NCBI GenBank assembly: GCA_965277055.1
Contig: OZ255703.1
Coordinates: forward strand, 1,426,001 to 1,490,000
Reading direction: 5' to 3'
Length of the DNA: 64,000 nucleotides
Origin: CBDCHC01 sp965277055
GTDB taxonomy: Bacteria > Pseudomonadota > Gammaproteobacteria > PS1 > Pseudothioglobaceae
The translations under genes and the position numbers were made by a program. The number at the start of each line of letters is the position of its first letter. Within the stretch, counting starts at the first letter, position 1. This document shows, in pieces, positions 54,487-63,463 of this stretch. A model generated the notes under the pieces. The model was not told where the DNA came from. It saw nothing but the letters and a program-made list of their open reading frames with translations, and ran no database searches.

Positions 54487-56292
54487 ATGGAACATCTTCG
54501 CAATATCGCCATTATCGCACACGTTGATCACGGTAAAACCACACTTGTAGATAAGCTTCTTTCTCAGTCAAATACTTTTGATGAGCGATTTGAAGTCTCG
54601 GATAGAATGATGGATAGTGGTGATATTGAAAAAGAACGCGGCATTACCATTAGTAGTAAAAATACAGCAATTACTTGGAATAACTATCGCATTAACATCG
54701 TAGATACCCCAGGACATGCGGATTTTGGTGGTGAGGTTGAGCGGATACTTTCTATGGTAGATAGTGTACTTCTCTTAGTAGATGCTCAGGAAGGTCCCAT
54801 GCCACAAACACGTTTTGTAACCGGAAAAGCGTTTGAAAATGGGCTAAATCCGATAGTAGTTATTAATAAAATAGATAAACCCGCTGCTCGTATTGACTGG
54901 GTGATTGATAAAGTATTTGACTTGTTTGATGAGTTGGGTGCTACTGATGAGCAACTTGATTTTCCAATTATTTATGCATCAGGTATTAATGGGTATGCTT
55001 CACTTGAAGAAGATGTGAGAGAGGGGGATATGACCCCATTATTTGAAGCAATTGTGGAAAAAGTGCCCGTGCCAAAAGAAGACCCAAATGGAGCGACACG
55101 TATGCAAATTATTTCACTGGATTACTCTTCATTTGTCGGGAGTATTGGTATTGGTCGGGTAAATAGAGGCGTGATTAAGAAAAACCAAACCGTTACTGTA
55201 ATAGATAGAGAAGGCAATAGTCGCAATGCAAAAATTAGTGGGCTATTAGGCTTTAAAGGACTAGAGAGACATGATATTGATGCAGCAACAGCAGGAGATA
55301 TTGTAGCTATTACGGGGATTGAAGATATTGGAATTTCTGATACTATTTGTGATGTGAATGCCGTAGAGGCACTTCCTGCGTTATCTATTGATGAGCCAAC
55401 GTTATCAATGATATTTAGAGTCAATGATTCACCATTTGCAGGACTTGATGGTAAGTTTATTACCAGTAGAAATATTCGTGACCGCCTAGATAAAGAGTTG
55501 ATTTATAACGTAGCTTTGAGAGTGGAAGATACAGAAGACCCAGCAGAATTTTTAGTTTCTGGGCGTGGTGAACTTCATCTTTCAGTGCTTATTGAAACTA
55601 TGCGCCGAGAGGGTTTTGAGCTTGCAGTTGGGCGACCAAATGTAATTTTCAAAGAAATTGATGGTGTCATCCAAGAGCCATTTGAAAACTTGATTGTTGA
55701 TATTGAGTCAAATCATCAAGGAATTATTATGGAAAAATTAGGTGAGCGTAAAGCTGACTTACTGAACATGGTACCTGATGAAAATGCACGTGTGCGTTTA
55801 GAATTTAGCATCCCAAGTAGAGGGCTGATTGGTTTTAGAACAGAGTTTTTAACTGCAACCGCAGGTACGGGACTGATGTACTCAATTTTTGATGAATATA
55901 AACCGAAAAAAGAAGGTGAAATTGGCAAACGTATCAATGGCTCACTGATTTCTATGAATCAAGGTAAAGCAGTAGCATACGCAATCTTTAACTTGCAAAA
56001 ATCAGGAAAATTCTTTATTGAGCATGGTACTGAAGTATATGAAGGGATGATTGTTGGTATTCACTCGCGTGATAATGATTTGGTGATCAATACCTTAAAA
56101 GGTAAACAACTCACTAACATACGTGCAGCCGGTACTGATGAAGCGGTAACGCTGGTACCACGGATTAAACTAGACCTCGAAAAAGCCATTGAGTTTATTG
56201 ATGATGATGAGTTGGTAGAAGTCACGCCAAATAATATTCGTATTCGTAAAAAACTCTTAACCGAGAACGAACGTAAACGTGCAAGAAAATAA
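54487..56292 (+). CDS. typA: Ribosome-associated GTPase TypA/BipA
   Basis: BipA is a translational GTPase active in ribosome assembly and in growth at low temperature or stress. G motifs: IAHVDHGKTTLVDKLL near residue 9, ERGITISSKNTA, VDTPGHADFGGEVERIL near residue 75, and VINKIDKPAARID. The C-terminal BipA-specific domain (SRGLIGFRTEFLTATAGTG, then IHSRDNDLVIN) is intact. 601 residues. Confidence 0.97.
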   Translation: MEHLRNIAIIAHVDHGKTTLVDKLLSQSNTFDERFEVSDRMMDSGDIEKERGITISSKNTAITWNNYRINIVDTPGHADFGGEVERILSMVDSVLLLVDAQEGPMPQTRFVTGKAFENGLNPIVVINKIDKPAARIDWVIDKVFDLFDELGATDEQLDFPIIYASGINGYASLEEDVREGDMTPLFEAIVEKVPVPKEDPNGATRMQIISLDYSSFVGSIGIGRVNRGVIKKNQTVTVIDREGNSRNAKISGLLGFKGLERHDIDAATAGDIVAITGIEDIGISDTICDVNAVEALPALSIDEPTLSMIFRVNDSPFAGLDGKFITSRNIRDRLDKELIYNVALRVEDTEDPAEFLVSGRGELHLSVLIETMRREGFELAVGRPNVIFKEIDGVIQEPFENLIVDIESNHQGIIMEKLGERKADLLNMVPDENARVRLEFSIPSRGLIGFRTEFLTATAGTGLMYSIFDEYKPKKEGEIGKRINGSLISMNQGKAVAYAIFNLQKSGKFFIEHGTEVYEGMIVGIHSRDNDLVINTLKGKQLTNIRAAGTDEAVTLVPRIKLDLEKAIEFIDDDELVEVTPNNIRIRKKLLTENERKRARK

Positions 56293-56385
56293 TGTTACAT
56301 CAGTATTACAGTTTGTAAATTATGAACGCTCTAGCAGGGAATTGTATTATAATTTGGTTTTAATTGCACATTATCGTACATTACT
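56293..56385 (+). promoter_or_regulatory. typA to DM13 intergenic region with -10 element
   Basis: TATAAT at 56348-56353 should start transcription near 56360, 26 bases before the ATG. No convincing -35 or terminator hairpin is seen and no Shine-Dalgarno sequence precedes the start. Confidence 0.45.
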
Positions 56386-56898
56386 ATGAAATACACTCTT
56401 ATCAAAGCACTAATCGTTACTGGACTTACTATTTCTTCATACCAAGTACATGCGTTTTTTGATGTGATTACTGGGCATTTTGATGACATTGTCAGTCGTT
56501 TTGCTGCTGATGAATACATTATCCCCGAACCTCGTAAATCCGCTCTTCGCATTGGGGTGTTTGATGAAAGCGCAAAGGGGCAAGATTTCTTGCACAATGC
56601 AAGTGGTGAAGCATATATAGTAGAGAAAGACAATACGCTTTATATCCAACTTGCTGAAAATTTTATGTCTAGCCCAGGTCCTGATTATCATGTATATATC
56701 TCTACTACTGAGGCAGACATCAATGATGAAACAGAGTTTGATGCAAGCAAACCGATAGAGTTAGGTAAGTTAATCAAAGGTTCTGGAGCATCTTTTTATG
56801 CTATTTCTAGTGACTATACTTTTGATGAGATTAAATCAGTAACCGTCTATTGCAAAGCATTTAACGAATATATAGGTAGTGCAGACCTCACTCGGTAA
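56386..56898 (+). CDS. Secreted DM13-domain protein
   Basis: The 170-residue protein has a signal peptide (MKYTLIKALIVTGLTISSYQVHA) and then a DM13 domain: FLHNASGEAYIV near residue 66, LQLAENFMSSPGPDYHVYIS, and the C-terminal VTVYCKAFNEYIGSADL with the conserved cysteine. DM13 domains are proposed to have redox or adhesion roles in exported proteins; function here is unknown. It is close to the aquaporin gene (4-base gap), and probably co-transcribed. Confidence 0.85.
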   Translation: MKYTLIKALIVTGLTISSYQVHAFFDVITGHFDDIVSRFAADEYIIPEPRKSALRIGVFDESAKGQDFLHNASGEAYIVEKDNTLYIQLAENFMSSPGPDYHVYISTTEADINDETEFDASKPIELGKLIKGSGASFYAISSDYTFDEIKSVTVYCKAFNEYIGSADLTR

Positions 56899-56902
56899 GC
56901 TC

Positions 56903-57565
56903 ATGAAAAATAACATCTATCTTGCTGAAATTTTTGGTACCTTTTTTATGGTGCTGTTTGGCTGTGGTGCTATTATGATTAATGAGCTCTATCCTAGTGA
57001 TATTGGTAATATTGGTATTGCAGTTACTTTTGGTCTGATTGTGATGATTATGATTTATTCTCTTGGTAGTGTTTCTGGGGCGCATATGAATCCTGCGGTA
57101 AGCATTGCCTTTGTTTTTGCTAAAAAACTTCAGCCGAAAGTAGCAAGCATGTATATCACGTGTCAAGTATTAGGGGCAACGCTAGCTATACTTTTACTTT
57201 CAGTGATACTGCCACAAGCAGAAACCTTTGGACAAACTCTCCCGAAAATTGGTATCCTGCCTTCATTTATTGTAGAAGTACTTGCTTCATTTACTCTTAT
57301 GTTTGTGATTTTAAATGTTGCTACGGGTCATAAAGAAACAGGCATTATGGCAGGGGTAGCAATTGGTGCTACGATATTGATTGAGGCACTTATTTTTGGA
57401 CCTCTCACTGGAGCATCTATGAACCCAGCTCGCTCATTTGCTCCAGCATTGGTAGGTATGGAACTTGAACATATATGGTTGTATATTGGTGCACCGATTT
57501 TAGGTATGATATTAGCAGTTCCTACCTGTAAACTCATACAAGGTGAGGATTGCTGTAAGGACTAA
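56903..57565 (+). CDS. MIP-family aquaporin/aquaglyceroporin
   Basis: This channel of about 220 residues with six helices has both NPA boxes: GSVSGAHMNPAVSIAF near residue 60 and GPLTGASMNPARSFAPAL near residue 174. I start it at the ATG at 56903 because the frame from 56879 runs within the DM13 end. Its gene is followed by arsC after 24 bases; in Sinorhizobium meliloti an aquaporin (AqpS) beside arsC exports arsenite, so a similar role is possible. Pore selectivity residues cannot be judged by eye. Confidence 0.9.
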   Translation: MKNNIYLAEIFGTFFMVLFGCGAIMINELYPSDIGNIGIAVTFGLIVMIMIYSLGSVSGAHMNPAVSIAFVFAKKLQPKVASMYITCQVLGATLAILLLSVILPQAETFGQTLPKIGILPSFIVEVLASFTLMFVILNVATGHKETGIMAGVAIGATILIEALIFGPLTGASMNPARSFAPALVGMELEHIWLYIGAPILGMILAVPTCKLIQGEDCCKD

Positions 57566-57589
57566 TTTGGTTATTTTTGATTACACACT

Positions 57590-58018
57590 ATGAAAAAAAA
57601 TATATTGTTTCTGTGTACAGGCAACTCGTGCAGAAGTCAGATGGCAGAGGGGCTTTGCCGTGAATTTAAGGGTGACATTTTTAATGTGTACTCTGCGGGT
57701 ATTAAAACACATGGGCTCAACCCCAATGCGGTAGCAGCAATGGCACAAATTGGCATAGATATTTCGCACCATCATAGCAAAACCCCTGATGAAATTGAAG
57801 CACAGGGCGTGGTATTTGATTATGTGATTACCGTTTGTGGTAATGCCCATGAAACCTGCCCAATTTTCAAGGGCAATGCTACAGTCTTGCATAGGGGTTT
57901 TGATGATCCTCCGTTTTTAGCAAAAACTGCTAAAGATGAAGAAGAAGCAATGAGTCACTACACTAGAGTGCGTGATGAAATTAAAGAGTACATCTTAACA
58001 CTTACATCAGAGTTGTAA
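57590..58018 (+). CDS. arsC: Arsenate reductase, low-molecular-weight phosphatase type
   Basis: This thioredoxin-coupled ArsC has the P-loop FLCTGNSCRSQMAEG at residues 7-21 (CX5R), and further cysteines in YVITVCGNAHETCP near residue 83-91, as in the family. It reduces arsenate to arsenite, which must then leave the cell. 142 residues, complete. No arsR gene or ArsR-like operator is seen nearby. It forms a pair with the upstream aquaporin. Confidence 0.92.
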   Translation: MKKNILFLCTGNSCRSQMAEGLCREFKGDIFNVYSAGIKTHGLNPNAVAAMAQIGIDISHHHSKTPDEIEAQGVVFDYVITVCGNAHETCPIFKGNATVLHRGFDDPPFLAKTAKDEEEAMSHYTRVRDEIKEYILTLTSEL

Positions 58019-58036
58019 TTAGGTTACAATACCTTT

Positions 58037-58390
58037 ATGAAAACGTATTCTGGAAGTTGTCATTGTGGCAAGGTAAAATTTTCATTTAAATCAGAGCATA
58101 TTACTTCTGGATTAGTATGTAATTGTTCTATCTGCGAGAAAAAAGGAGCAACAATGTCTGACTTCGTTATTTCCGCAAACGATTTGCAGGTGAGTGGTAA
58201 AGAGCATCTGAATATATATCAATTTGATACTAAAGTTGCTAAGCATTATTTTTGTTCATCTTGTGGTATTTATCCTTTTCATGAAACCTTGCGCATGCCA
58301 GGAAGTTTTCGGGTAAATTTAGGTTGTGTTGAGGGTGTTGATACCAATGCCTTAGAAATTACATTATTTGACGGTAAAAATTTAATTTAA
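58037..58390 (+). CDS. GFA-family (glutathione-dependent formaldehyde-activating-like) protein
   Basis: The 117-residue protein has the GFA zinc-binding pattern: GSCHCGKVKF at residues 7-16, VCNCSICEKKG near residue 33 and YFCSSCGIYPFHE near residue 73. Most members have no demonstrated formaldehyde activity, so the reaction is unknown. It starts 18 bases after arsC and ends two bases from the convergent cmoA gene. Confidence 0.88.
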   Translation: MKTYSGSCHCGKVKFSFKSEHITSGLVCNCSICEKKGATMSDFVISANDLQVSGKEHLNIYQFDTKVAKHYFCSSCGIYPFHETLRMPGSFRVNLGCVEGVDTNALEITLFDGKNLI

Positions 58391-58392
58391 CC

Positions 58393-59103
58393 TTAGTTTT
58401 TCGTTCCTACTAATAGTGAGAAGTTTAAATACCTACTGAGCTCTCTTGCCTCTAAGCCTACATGTGCTAGGCGTTCAAGATGTGTTTCTAAACTCTCAGT
58501 AATCAGACTATTTTCCAACATTTGGCGTTTATTTGCGATCTCTAGCTCTGAGTAGCCATTACTGCGTTTAAAGGCAATATGAAGTTCTTCCAAAGTTGGG
58601 TCATGATGCTGTATTTTTTCACTGAGTATGATTATTCCCCCACTTACCATGCCATTAGTGATACTTTGTAGTACTTGAGTGCGTTGTTCTGGGTTGATAA
58701 ATTGTAGCGTGAGATTAAGCACCACAATAGAAGCATTGACAATGGTAATATCTTCAATATTTGCAGTATGATAAGTAATATTGGTAATATCATTTAGATT
58801 TTGCTGAGCCATCTCTATCATTGAGGGGGAGTTATCCACAGCATGGATATGAATATCTGCTTTTGAGGTTGCGAGTGCCCGGGAGGATACTCCTGTAGAG
58901 CACCCTAAATCATAGACATTCGTTTGAGCTAAAGCGTAGTGATTACTCAGGAGTGCAATCATTTCTATCATATGTCTATACCCTGGCACACTTCTCACTA
59001 CCATATCGTCAAATACTTTGGTTACTGCCTCATCAAAAGTCCAATCTACTAAATCAGTAGGGGAGTTAAATAGTTTATCTCTAAGTGAATGATGATTAGT
59101 CAT
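58393..59103 (-). CDS. cmoA: Carboxy-S-adenosyl-L-methionine synthase
   Basis: CmoA makes carboxy-SAM from SAM and prephenate for the cmo5U34 tRNA modification. Visible are VDWTFDEAVTKVFDDMVVRSVPGYRHMIEMI near residue 19 (key parts FD..V..VF..M..RS.P.Y), the SAM site VYDLGCSTGVSSRAL near residue 63, and VLNLTLQFI. 236 residues. cmoB is not adjacent. It is the last gene of a long minus-strand operon. Confidence 0.93.
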   Translation of the reverse strand: MTNHHSLRDKLFNSPTDLVDWTFDEAVTKVFDDMVVRSVPGYRHMIEMIALLSNHYALAQTNVYDLGCSTGVSSRALATSKADIHIHAVDNSPSMIEMAQQNLNDITNITYHTANIEDITIVNASIVVLNLTLQFINPEQRTQVLQSITNGMVSGGIIILSEKIQHHDPTLEELHIAFKRSNGYSELEIANKRQMLENSLITESLETHLERLAHVGLEARELSRYLNFSLLVGTKN

Positions 59104-59579
59104 GACTGATTACGCAGAGGAGTAATAAAAAATTCGCATACGATAATGCGGTGAGACTTATATTGAAATATTGAACGCCTTCCGGGGGTATTTTTGGTTA
59201 GAGAGAGTTCTATACTTTTTCTGGTAGCAGAATTAAATAATACCTCTCCTAAGGGTGTGTTACCGAGTTCAAGTAATTCATGACAGGCTTTAGGAATAAA
59301 TGAGACTGCATATACTAACCGCGTTTTATTTGAGCACAAATAGACTTCTCGTCTATATACCTCCAAAGTGCCGAGGATATCGGCTACTTCCTCAGATGCA
59401 TTTTCTGGTTCGTTAGTAATAAGCTCTACATTAAACGCTGGATACACTGCTCTTAATTTTGCTGTAAGTGAATCAGAATCAAGCACCCAATGCTTTACTG
59501 AATTGGGTAACGCTTGTGAGATAAGACTAGGGAGTGTATCATCAATTTGATGCCAACGTACTGTAGAGATATCAATCAC
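59100..59579 (-). CDS. ubiC: Chorismate lyase
   Basis: UbiC converts chorismate to 4-hydroxybenzoate and pyruvate, the entry to ubiquinone. Family motifs: WVLDSDSLTAKLRA near residue 31, YRREVYLCSNKTRLVYAVSFIP near residue 75, and LGNTPLGEVLF near residue 105 with the following arginine. The 159-residue length matches. ubiA is not next to it. It overlaps cmoA by four bases and follows the small gene by six. Confidence 0.87.
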   Translation of the reverse strand: MIDISTVRWHQIDDTLPSLISQALPNSVKHWVLDSDSLTAKLRAVYPAFNVELITNEPENASEEVADILGTLEVYRREVYLCSNKTRLVYAVSFIPKACHELLELGNTPLGEVLFNSATRKSIELSLTKNTPGRRSIFQYKSHRIIVCEFFITPLRNQS

Positions 59580-59585
59580 AACATA

Positions 59586-59873
59586 TTATTTGAGAGTTTT
59601 CTTTAAGTCTTCTACACTAAAGGTTTGTTGCGTGGTTTCATCAGAAAATTTTGGCTTCATATTATGATATTGCCCTGTTTCTTTTTCAATTTCTACTTGA
59701 CGCTGGGAAATCATATTTAAACAATCAGTAATCATATTGCGTGTAGATTCTTCAAGTGGGTGACGCATTCCAGGTTTAGTCATTGTGTCTTTCACAATTT
59801 CAATTAATGTTTTGCGCATGGCAGAGAGCATTTTTACTTCTCTCTGGTTAATATCTGGAGTTTCTATACTCAT
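59586..59873 (-). CDS. Small conserved-looking hypothetical protein
   Basis: I do not recognise this 95-residue soluble protein. It is helical and charged, without cysteines, signal peptide or membrane segment; MRHPLEESTRNMITDCLNMI is the most structured-looking part. Its placement is firm: it overlaps nagZ by four bases (ATGA) and is followed by ubiC after six, so it is surely translated. Confidence 0.75.
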   Translation of the reverse strand: MSIETPDINQREVKMLSAMRKTLIEIVKDTMTKPGMRHPLEESTRNMITDCLNMISQRQVEIEKETGQYHNMKPKFSDETTQQTFSVEDLKKTLK

Positions 59874-60790
59874 GGATTACTTCCTTGTAGTGTGTGTAAG
59901 CTATGATGCTTTGGGTAGTCAGACTGTAGTGCTTGCTTGATTGACTCTATATCATTACATAGAAGTATCATGTCACACCCAGCTATAATAGCAGTATGAA
60001 TACGACTACAAACATCAGGGATTATTTTAGCACCCATCATAGATAAATCATCGCTAAATATTATGCCCTTAAAACCAATATCTTCACGCAGATAGGTGAG
60101 CCATTTCTGAGAAAAAGTAGCAATATGCTCATCAAATTCTGGGTATAAAATATGCGCAGTCATAATAGCATCAAGCTCATTGTATAATAACTGGTAGGGG
60201 AGTATGTCTTTTTGCATTTGTGAGAGTGTGCGAGTATCCACTGGGAGTGCTAAATGGCTATCAGCTTTCGCATACCCATGCCCAGGAAAGTGTTTCCCAA
60301 CGTTTATCATGCCACCTGCTTTAAGTCCATGCATCAGCTTATTTGCGAGCTTACTAATGATCTTAGCATCATTGCTAAAGGCTCTATCACCGATAACTAT
60401 GCTATGCGCATAGTCAATATCAAGTACTGGGGTAAATGAAAAATCAATACCACAGCTACGCAGTTCACGGGCGATAGTGGCGCCATATCCATACGCATTA
60501 TCCAGTGCTTGTTCTGGGTTTGTATTAAAGGTGTCGCCAAGTGTTTTCATGGGTGGAATGGTGGTAAACCCCTGTGTAAATCGCCATACTCTACCTCCTT
60601 CATGATCTACGGCGATGAGTAGCTCAGGATGAATGGTTTTTATGCTTTTAGTAAGTGCTTTAAGTTGGGGTAGAGACTCATAATTACGTGTAAATAAAAT
60701 CACCCCACCCACGTTTTCATTAGCTAAAAACTCCTCTTCTTCACTAGATAACGAAGTGCCTTCAAGACTAATCATTAATCTGCCTAACAT
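59870..60790 (-). CDS. nagZ: Beta-N-acetylglucosaminidase NagZ
   Basis: NagZ is the cytoplasmic GH3 enzyme that removes GlcNAc from anhydro-muropeptides in peptidoglycan recycling. Motifs: VGGVILFTRNY near residue 27, AVDHEGGRVWRF, and the catalytic loop KHFPGHGYAKADSHLALP near residue 163. I take the ATG at 60790 (TAATG overlap with ampG); the upstream GTG at 60796 would add two residues. About 306 residues. It directly follows the ampG permease gene, fitting its role. Confidence 0.95.
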   Translation of the reverse strand: MLGRLMISLEGTSLSSEEEEFLANENVGGVILFTRNYESLPQLKALTKSIKTIHPELLIAVDHEGGRVWRFTQGFTTIPPMKTLGDTFNTNPEQALDNAYGYGATIARELRSCGIDFSFTPVLDIDYAHSIVIGDRAFSNDAKIISKLANKLMHGLKAGGMINVGKHFPGHGYAKADSHLALPVDTRTLSQMQKDILPYQLLYNELDAIMTAHILYPEFDEHIATFSQKWLTYLREDIGFKGIIFSDDLSMMGAKIIPDVCSRIHTAIIAGCDMILLCNDIESIKQALQSDYPKHHSLHTLQGSNP

Positions 60791-62061
60791 TAGCACCCTA
60801 TAATACGTTTAATTTTATGTGCTGCAAAGCTGAGAACGAGTAGGCTTGGTATTACCATCAAAGCAGTGAGAACAAAAAATATTGCCCAGTTTCCGCCCAA
60901 GCCATCCACCAATAACCCGCTAGTACTAGCAAGTAATATTTTGCCTAAATTACCAAGGGAAGCAAGTGCTGCATATTGGGTAGCAGAGTAAGCTTTATTG
61001 ACTAGTGAAGAAATAAAGGCAACAAAAGCAACTGTAGAAAATGCACTAGTGAAATTATCTAAAAAGAGAGTAATCATTAGTACATTAGCATTTGCTCCAA
61101 TAACTGCCAGATAACTATAGAGTAGGTTGGTTATCGCCATTGCCACTCCGCCAATCATTAAGCCGCGAATAAGACCATATTTGATACTGACAAAACTGGC
61201 AAGAATAGAAAACGTAATGGTTACTGCTGAGCCAAAGAGTTTTTGATAATTGGCAATATCGGTTTTGCTAAAGCCAATTTCGGTGTAAAACACGAGAGAC
61301 ATTTTGCCTAAAAATGCTTCACCAATTTTAAAAAACATGATGAAAAACACCAAAGACAAGGCAAGCCAACCAAAGCGTTTAAAAAAGTCCAGAATAGGTA
61401 ATATAAACATGTCAATCACAGGAGTTATTAACTTCTCTGTTGTTTCTTTAGTATGCTCCTTGGTCATAAAATAAGTATGAAGCATAAAAAGCACAAAGAA
61501 CAAACTGAGAATTAAGAAAGTGTTTTGCCATGAAGTGGCGTCGGCAATATAAAGGGCAATAGCCCCTAAAAAACCAAATCCTACCCACCAGCCAGCAGTT
61601 GCTGCTGCACTCCCTGCTGCGATTTTGTTATCTTCCATTTGCTCAATAATATCAATGCGGTAAGCATCAATCACTATATCTTGAGTAGCAGAACATAAGG
61701 CAATAGCAAATGCAACTAATGAAACCCAAATAATACTCACCGTAGGATCGGTAAAAAATACGAGTAGCGTGAAAATAAATAATAACCCTTGGAGTAAGAG
61801 TAACCAACTTTTTCGTTTGCCTAGAGTGTGTAATATTGGGAGTTTGATTTTATCTATGAGAGGAGCCCATAAAAAATTAATAGAATAAACAAAAAAGATA
61901 GAACCAAAAAAGCCAATAGCAGTGCGGGTCAGTCCTGCATCTTTAAGCCATAAGGTCATGGCAGAGCCGATAATCACCCATGGAAACCCAGATGCAATGC
62001 CATTAAGAAAAATAGCAAGAATGCGTTTGTCGAGGTAGCTATTAGCAATGGTTTTGAGCAT
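60790..62061 (-). CDS. ampG: AmpG-family muropeptide permease
   Basis: This major facilitator protein (423 residues, about 12 helices) has the AmpG pattern: GIASGFPWVIIGSAMTLWLKDAGLTRTAIG near residue 17, WAPLIDKI, and SATQDIVIDAYRID near residue 124, where the acidic residues are conserved. AmpG imports GlcNAc-anhydroMurNAc peptides. It lies between the YkuD gene (8-base gap) and nagZ, the enzyme that acts on its cargo. Confidence 0.92.
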   Translation of the reverse strand: MLKTIANSYLDKRILAIFLNGIASGFPWVIIGSAMTLWLKDAGLTRTAIGFFGSIFFVYSINFLWAPLIDKIKLPILHTLGKRKSWLLLLQGLLFIFTLLVFFTDPTVSIIWVSLVAFAIALCSATQDIVIDAYRIDIIEQMEDNKIAAGSAAATAGWWVGFGFLGAIALYIADATSWQNTFLILSLFFVLFMLHTYFMTKEHTKETTEKLITPVIDMFILPILDFFKRFGWLALSLVFFIMFFKIGEAFLGKMSLVFYTEIGFSKTDIANYQKLFGSAVTITFSILASFVSIKYGLIRGLMIGGVAMAITNLLYSYLAVIGANANVLMITLFLDNFTSAFSTVAFVAFISSLVNKAYSATQYAALASLGNLGKILLASTSGLLVDGLGGNWAIFFVLTALMVIPSLLVLSFAAHKIKRIIGC

Positions 62062-62069
62062 GAAGAGGA

Positions 62070-62495
62070 TTATTCTATAGTAACACTATCACCACATTTT
62101 ACTAAATTAAAGAGCTTTATAATATCTGTATTACTCATGCGAATACAGCCTATAGATGCAGGAGAACCTAATAAATGTTCTTCATTGGTTCCATGAAGGT
62201 AGATATAGCGTTCTTTAGTATTAGCATTATGAGTTTCTACACCTTCTAGCCAGAGGATGCGGCTTAATATTAGATCCTCAGGAGTGGGAAGCGTATCCCA
62301 AACACCTATTGGTATTCTGCCGTTAAATATGGTGTAAATTGGTGCTTGTTCACCGATTTTTTCACAGATAATGAATTTGCCACGTGGAGTTTTGTAGGAA
62401 TTATGTTCTTCGCCTAACCCATACTGAGAAGTACTCACTGGGTAAGAGTGCTGATTCATTGTAAGGGTTTGAGTGTGGGTATCAATGTGTAGCAT
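62070..62495 (-). CDS. Signal-less YkuD-domain enzyme, likely cytoplasmic L,D-carboxypeptidase
   Basis: The 141-residue protein is almost only a YkuD domain: the motif YLHGTNEEHLLG and then SIGCIRMSN with the catalytic cysteine near residue 117. I use the ATG at 62495, which overlaps the upstream gene by 14 bases; the longer frame to 62516 does not add a signal peptide either. Exported L,D-transpeptidases need one, so this copy should be cytoplasmic. Acinetobacter LdtK/ElsL is a known cytoplasmic YkuD enzyme that trims recycled tetrapeptides to tripeptides. The ampG-nagZ context supports that role. Confidence 0.85.
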   Translation of the reverse strand: MLHIDTHTQTLTMNQHSYPVSTSQYGLGEEHNSYKTPRGKFIICEKIGEQAPIYTIFNGRIPIGVWDTLPTPEDLILSRILWLEGVETHNANTKERYIYLHGTNEEHLLGSPASIGCIRMSNTDIIKLFNLVKCGDSVTIE

Positions 62496-63447
62496 GCTGT
62501 AATAAATGTTTTTCAAACTCTTTTAATCTTTTAATTACTGACATAAACTCTGTAATATCTGTCCATCTATCAATTAAATATGAAAAACTGTCATTGACTT
62601 TGTCAAATGCATTGCGAGTTTGGACTAATACTCCTAACGTAATTACTCCAGTAAATAACGAAGGTGCCATAATTACGTATGGAATAATCCAAACTATTTG
62701 AGTGTATAAATTACTCCATAATGAAAAATACGAATAATGATTAAAGATCCTAAAATAGTTAAACCTTAACCCAAGGAATAATTCAAAGATAGTAGGCACA
62801 TCCGCATATTTTTTATCATCTTCTGAGAGTACGAGTTGTTTTCTATAGGCTGCTTCTACTTTTTGGTTATTGTACTCTAGTCCTGGAAGTTTAATTCCAA
62901 CAATATAAGACACCAAAATACCTCCAAGAGAAGTAATAAGAGCAATCCAGACTAAAGAGCCTTGAATATCACTAATAATTGGTAGTGAAATTTTGCTTGA
63001 TAAATCCCATAAAATAGGAATAAATGCTATAAGTGTTAAAATAGCTTTAAATAACCCAATTCCTAGGCTTTGAAAAATTTTAGCAAATTTATATGTGTCT
63101 TCTTGTATCCGTTGGGAGGCTCCTTCTATACTTTTAGGGTTATTTTCCCACAAAGGAAGATAATATTCGTTCATTGCTTGGCGCCATCTAAATGCGAAAT
63201 GATTTGCAAAGTATGAAGCGAGCACTGCAATAAAGATAAAAGGAATAACAATAGTTAAAGCTTTAATAAATGATTGCCAGAATGCTTCAATATCATTAGC
63301 CTTTTGTAAAATATCGTAAAACTCACTATACCAATCATTGAGCTGAACAGTTACCCAAACATTGAGCCAAATAACCCCGAATAAAAAAATTATTCCACCC
63401 CATGCCCAGAGCGCCCATTTTTTGGTACCAAAAAAGCTTTTTAGCAT
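62482..63447 (-). CDS. SbmA/BacA-like inner-membrane peptide transporter
   Basis: SbmA/BacA proteins import peptides such as microcins and proline-rich antimicrobial peptides using the proton gradient. This 321-residue protein has six to seven helices and family motifs FRWRQAMNEYYLPLW near residue 86, EGASQRIQEDTYKFAKI near residue 106, and VEAAYRKQLVLSEDD. It is shorter than E. coli SbmA (about 406), mainly at the ends. No ABC nucleotide-binding domain is present. It leads the recycling genes and overlaps the YkuD gene, which suggests the transported peptide may come from the cell wall. Confidence 0.87.
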   Translation of the reverse strand: MLKSFFGTKKWALWAWGGIIFLFGVIWLNVWVTVQLNDWYSEFYDILQKANDIEAFWQSFIKALTIVIPFIFIAVLASYFANHFAFRWRQAMNEYYLPLWENNPKSIEGASQRIQEDTYKFAKIFQSLGIGLFKAILTLIAFIPILWDLSSKISLPIISDIQGSLVWIALITSLGGILVSYIVGIKLPGLEYNNQKVEAAYRKQLVLSEDDKKYADVPTIFELFLGLRFNYFRIFNHYSYFSLWSNLYTQIVWIIPYVIMAPSLFTGVITLGVLVQTRNAFDKVNDSFSYLIDRWTDITEFMSVIKRLKEFEKHLLQHATH

Positions 63448-63463
63448 AATAGGGTATTATTTA

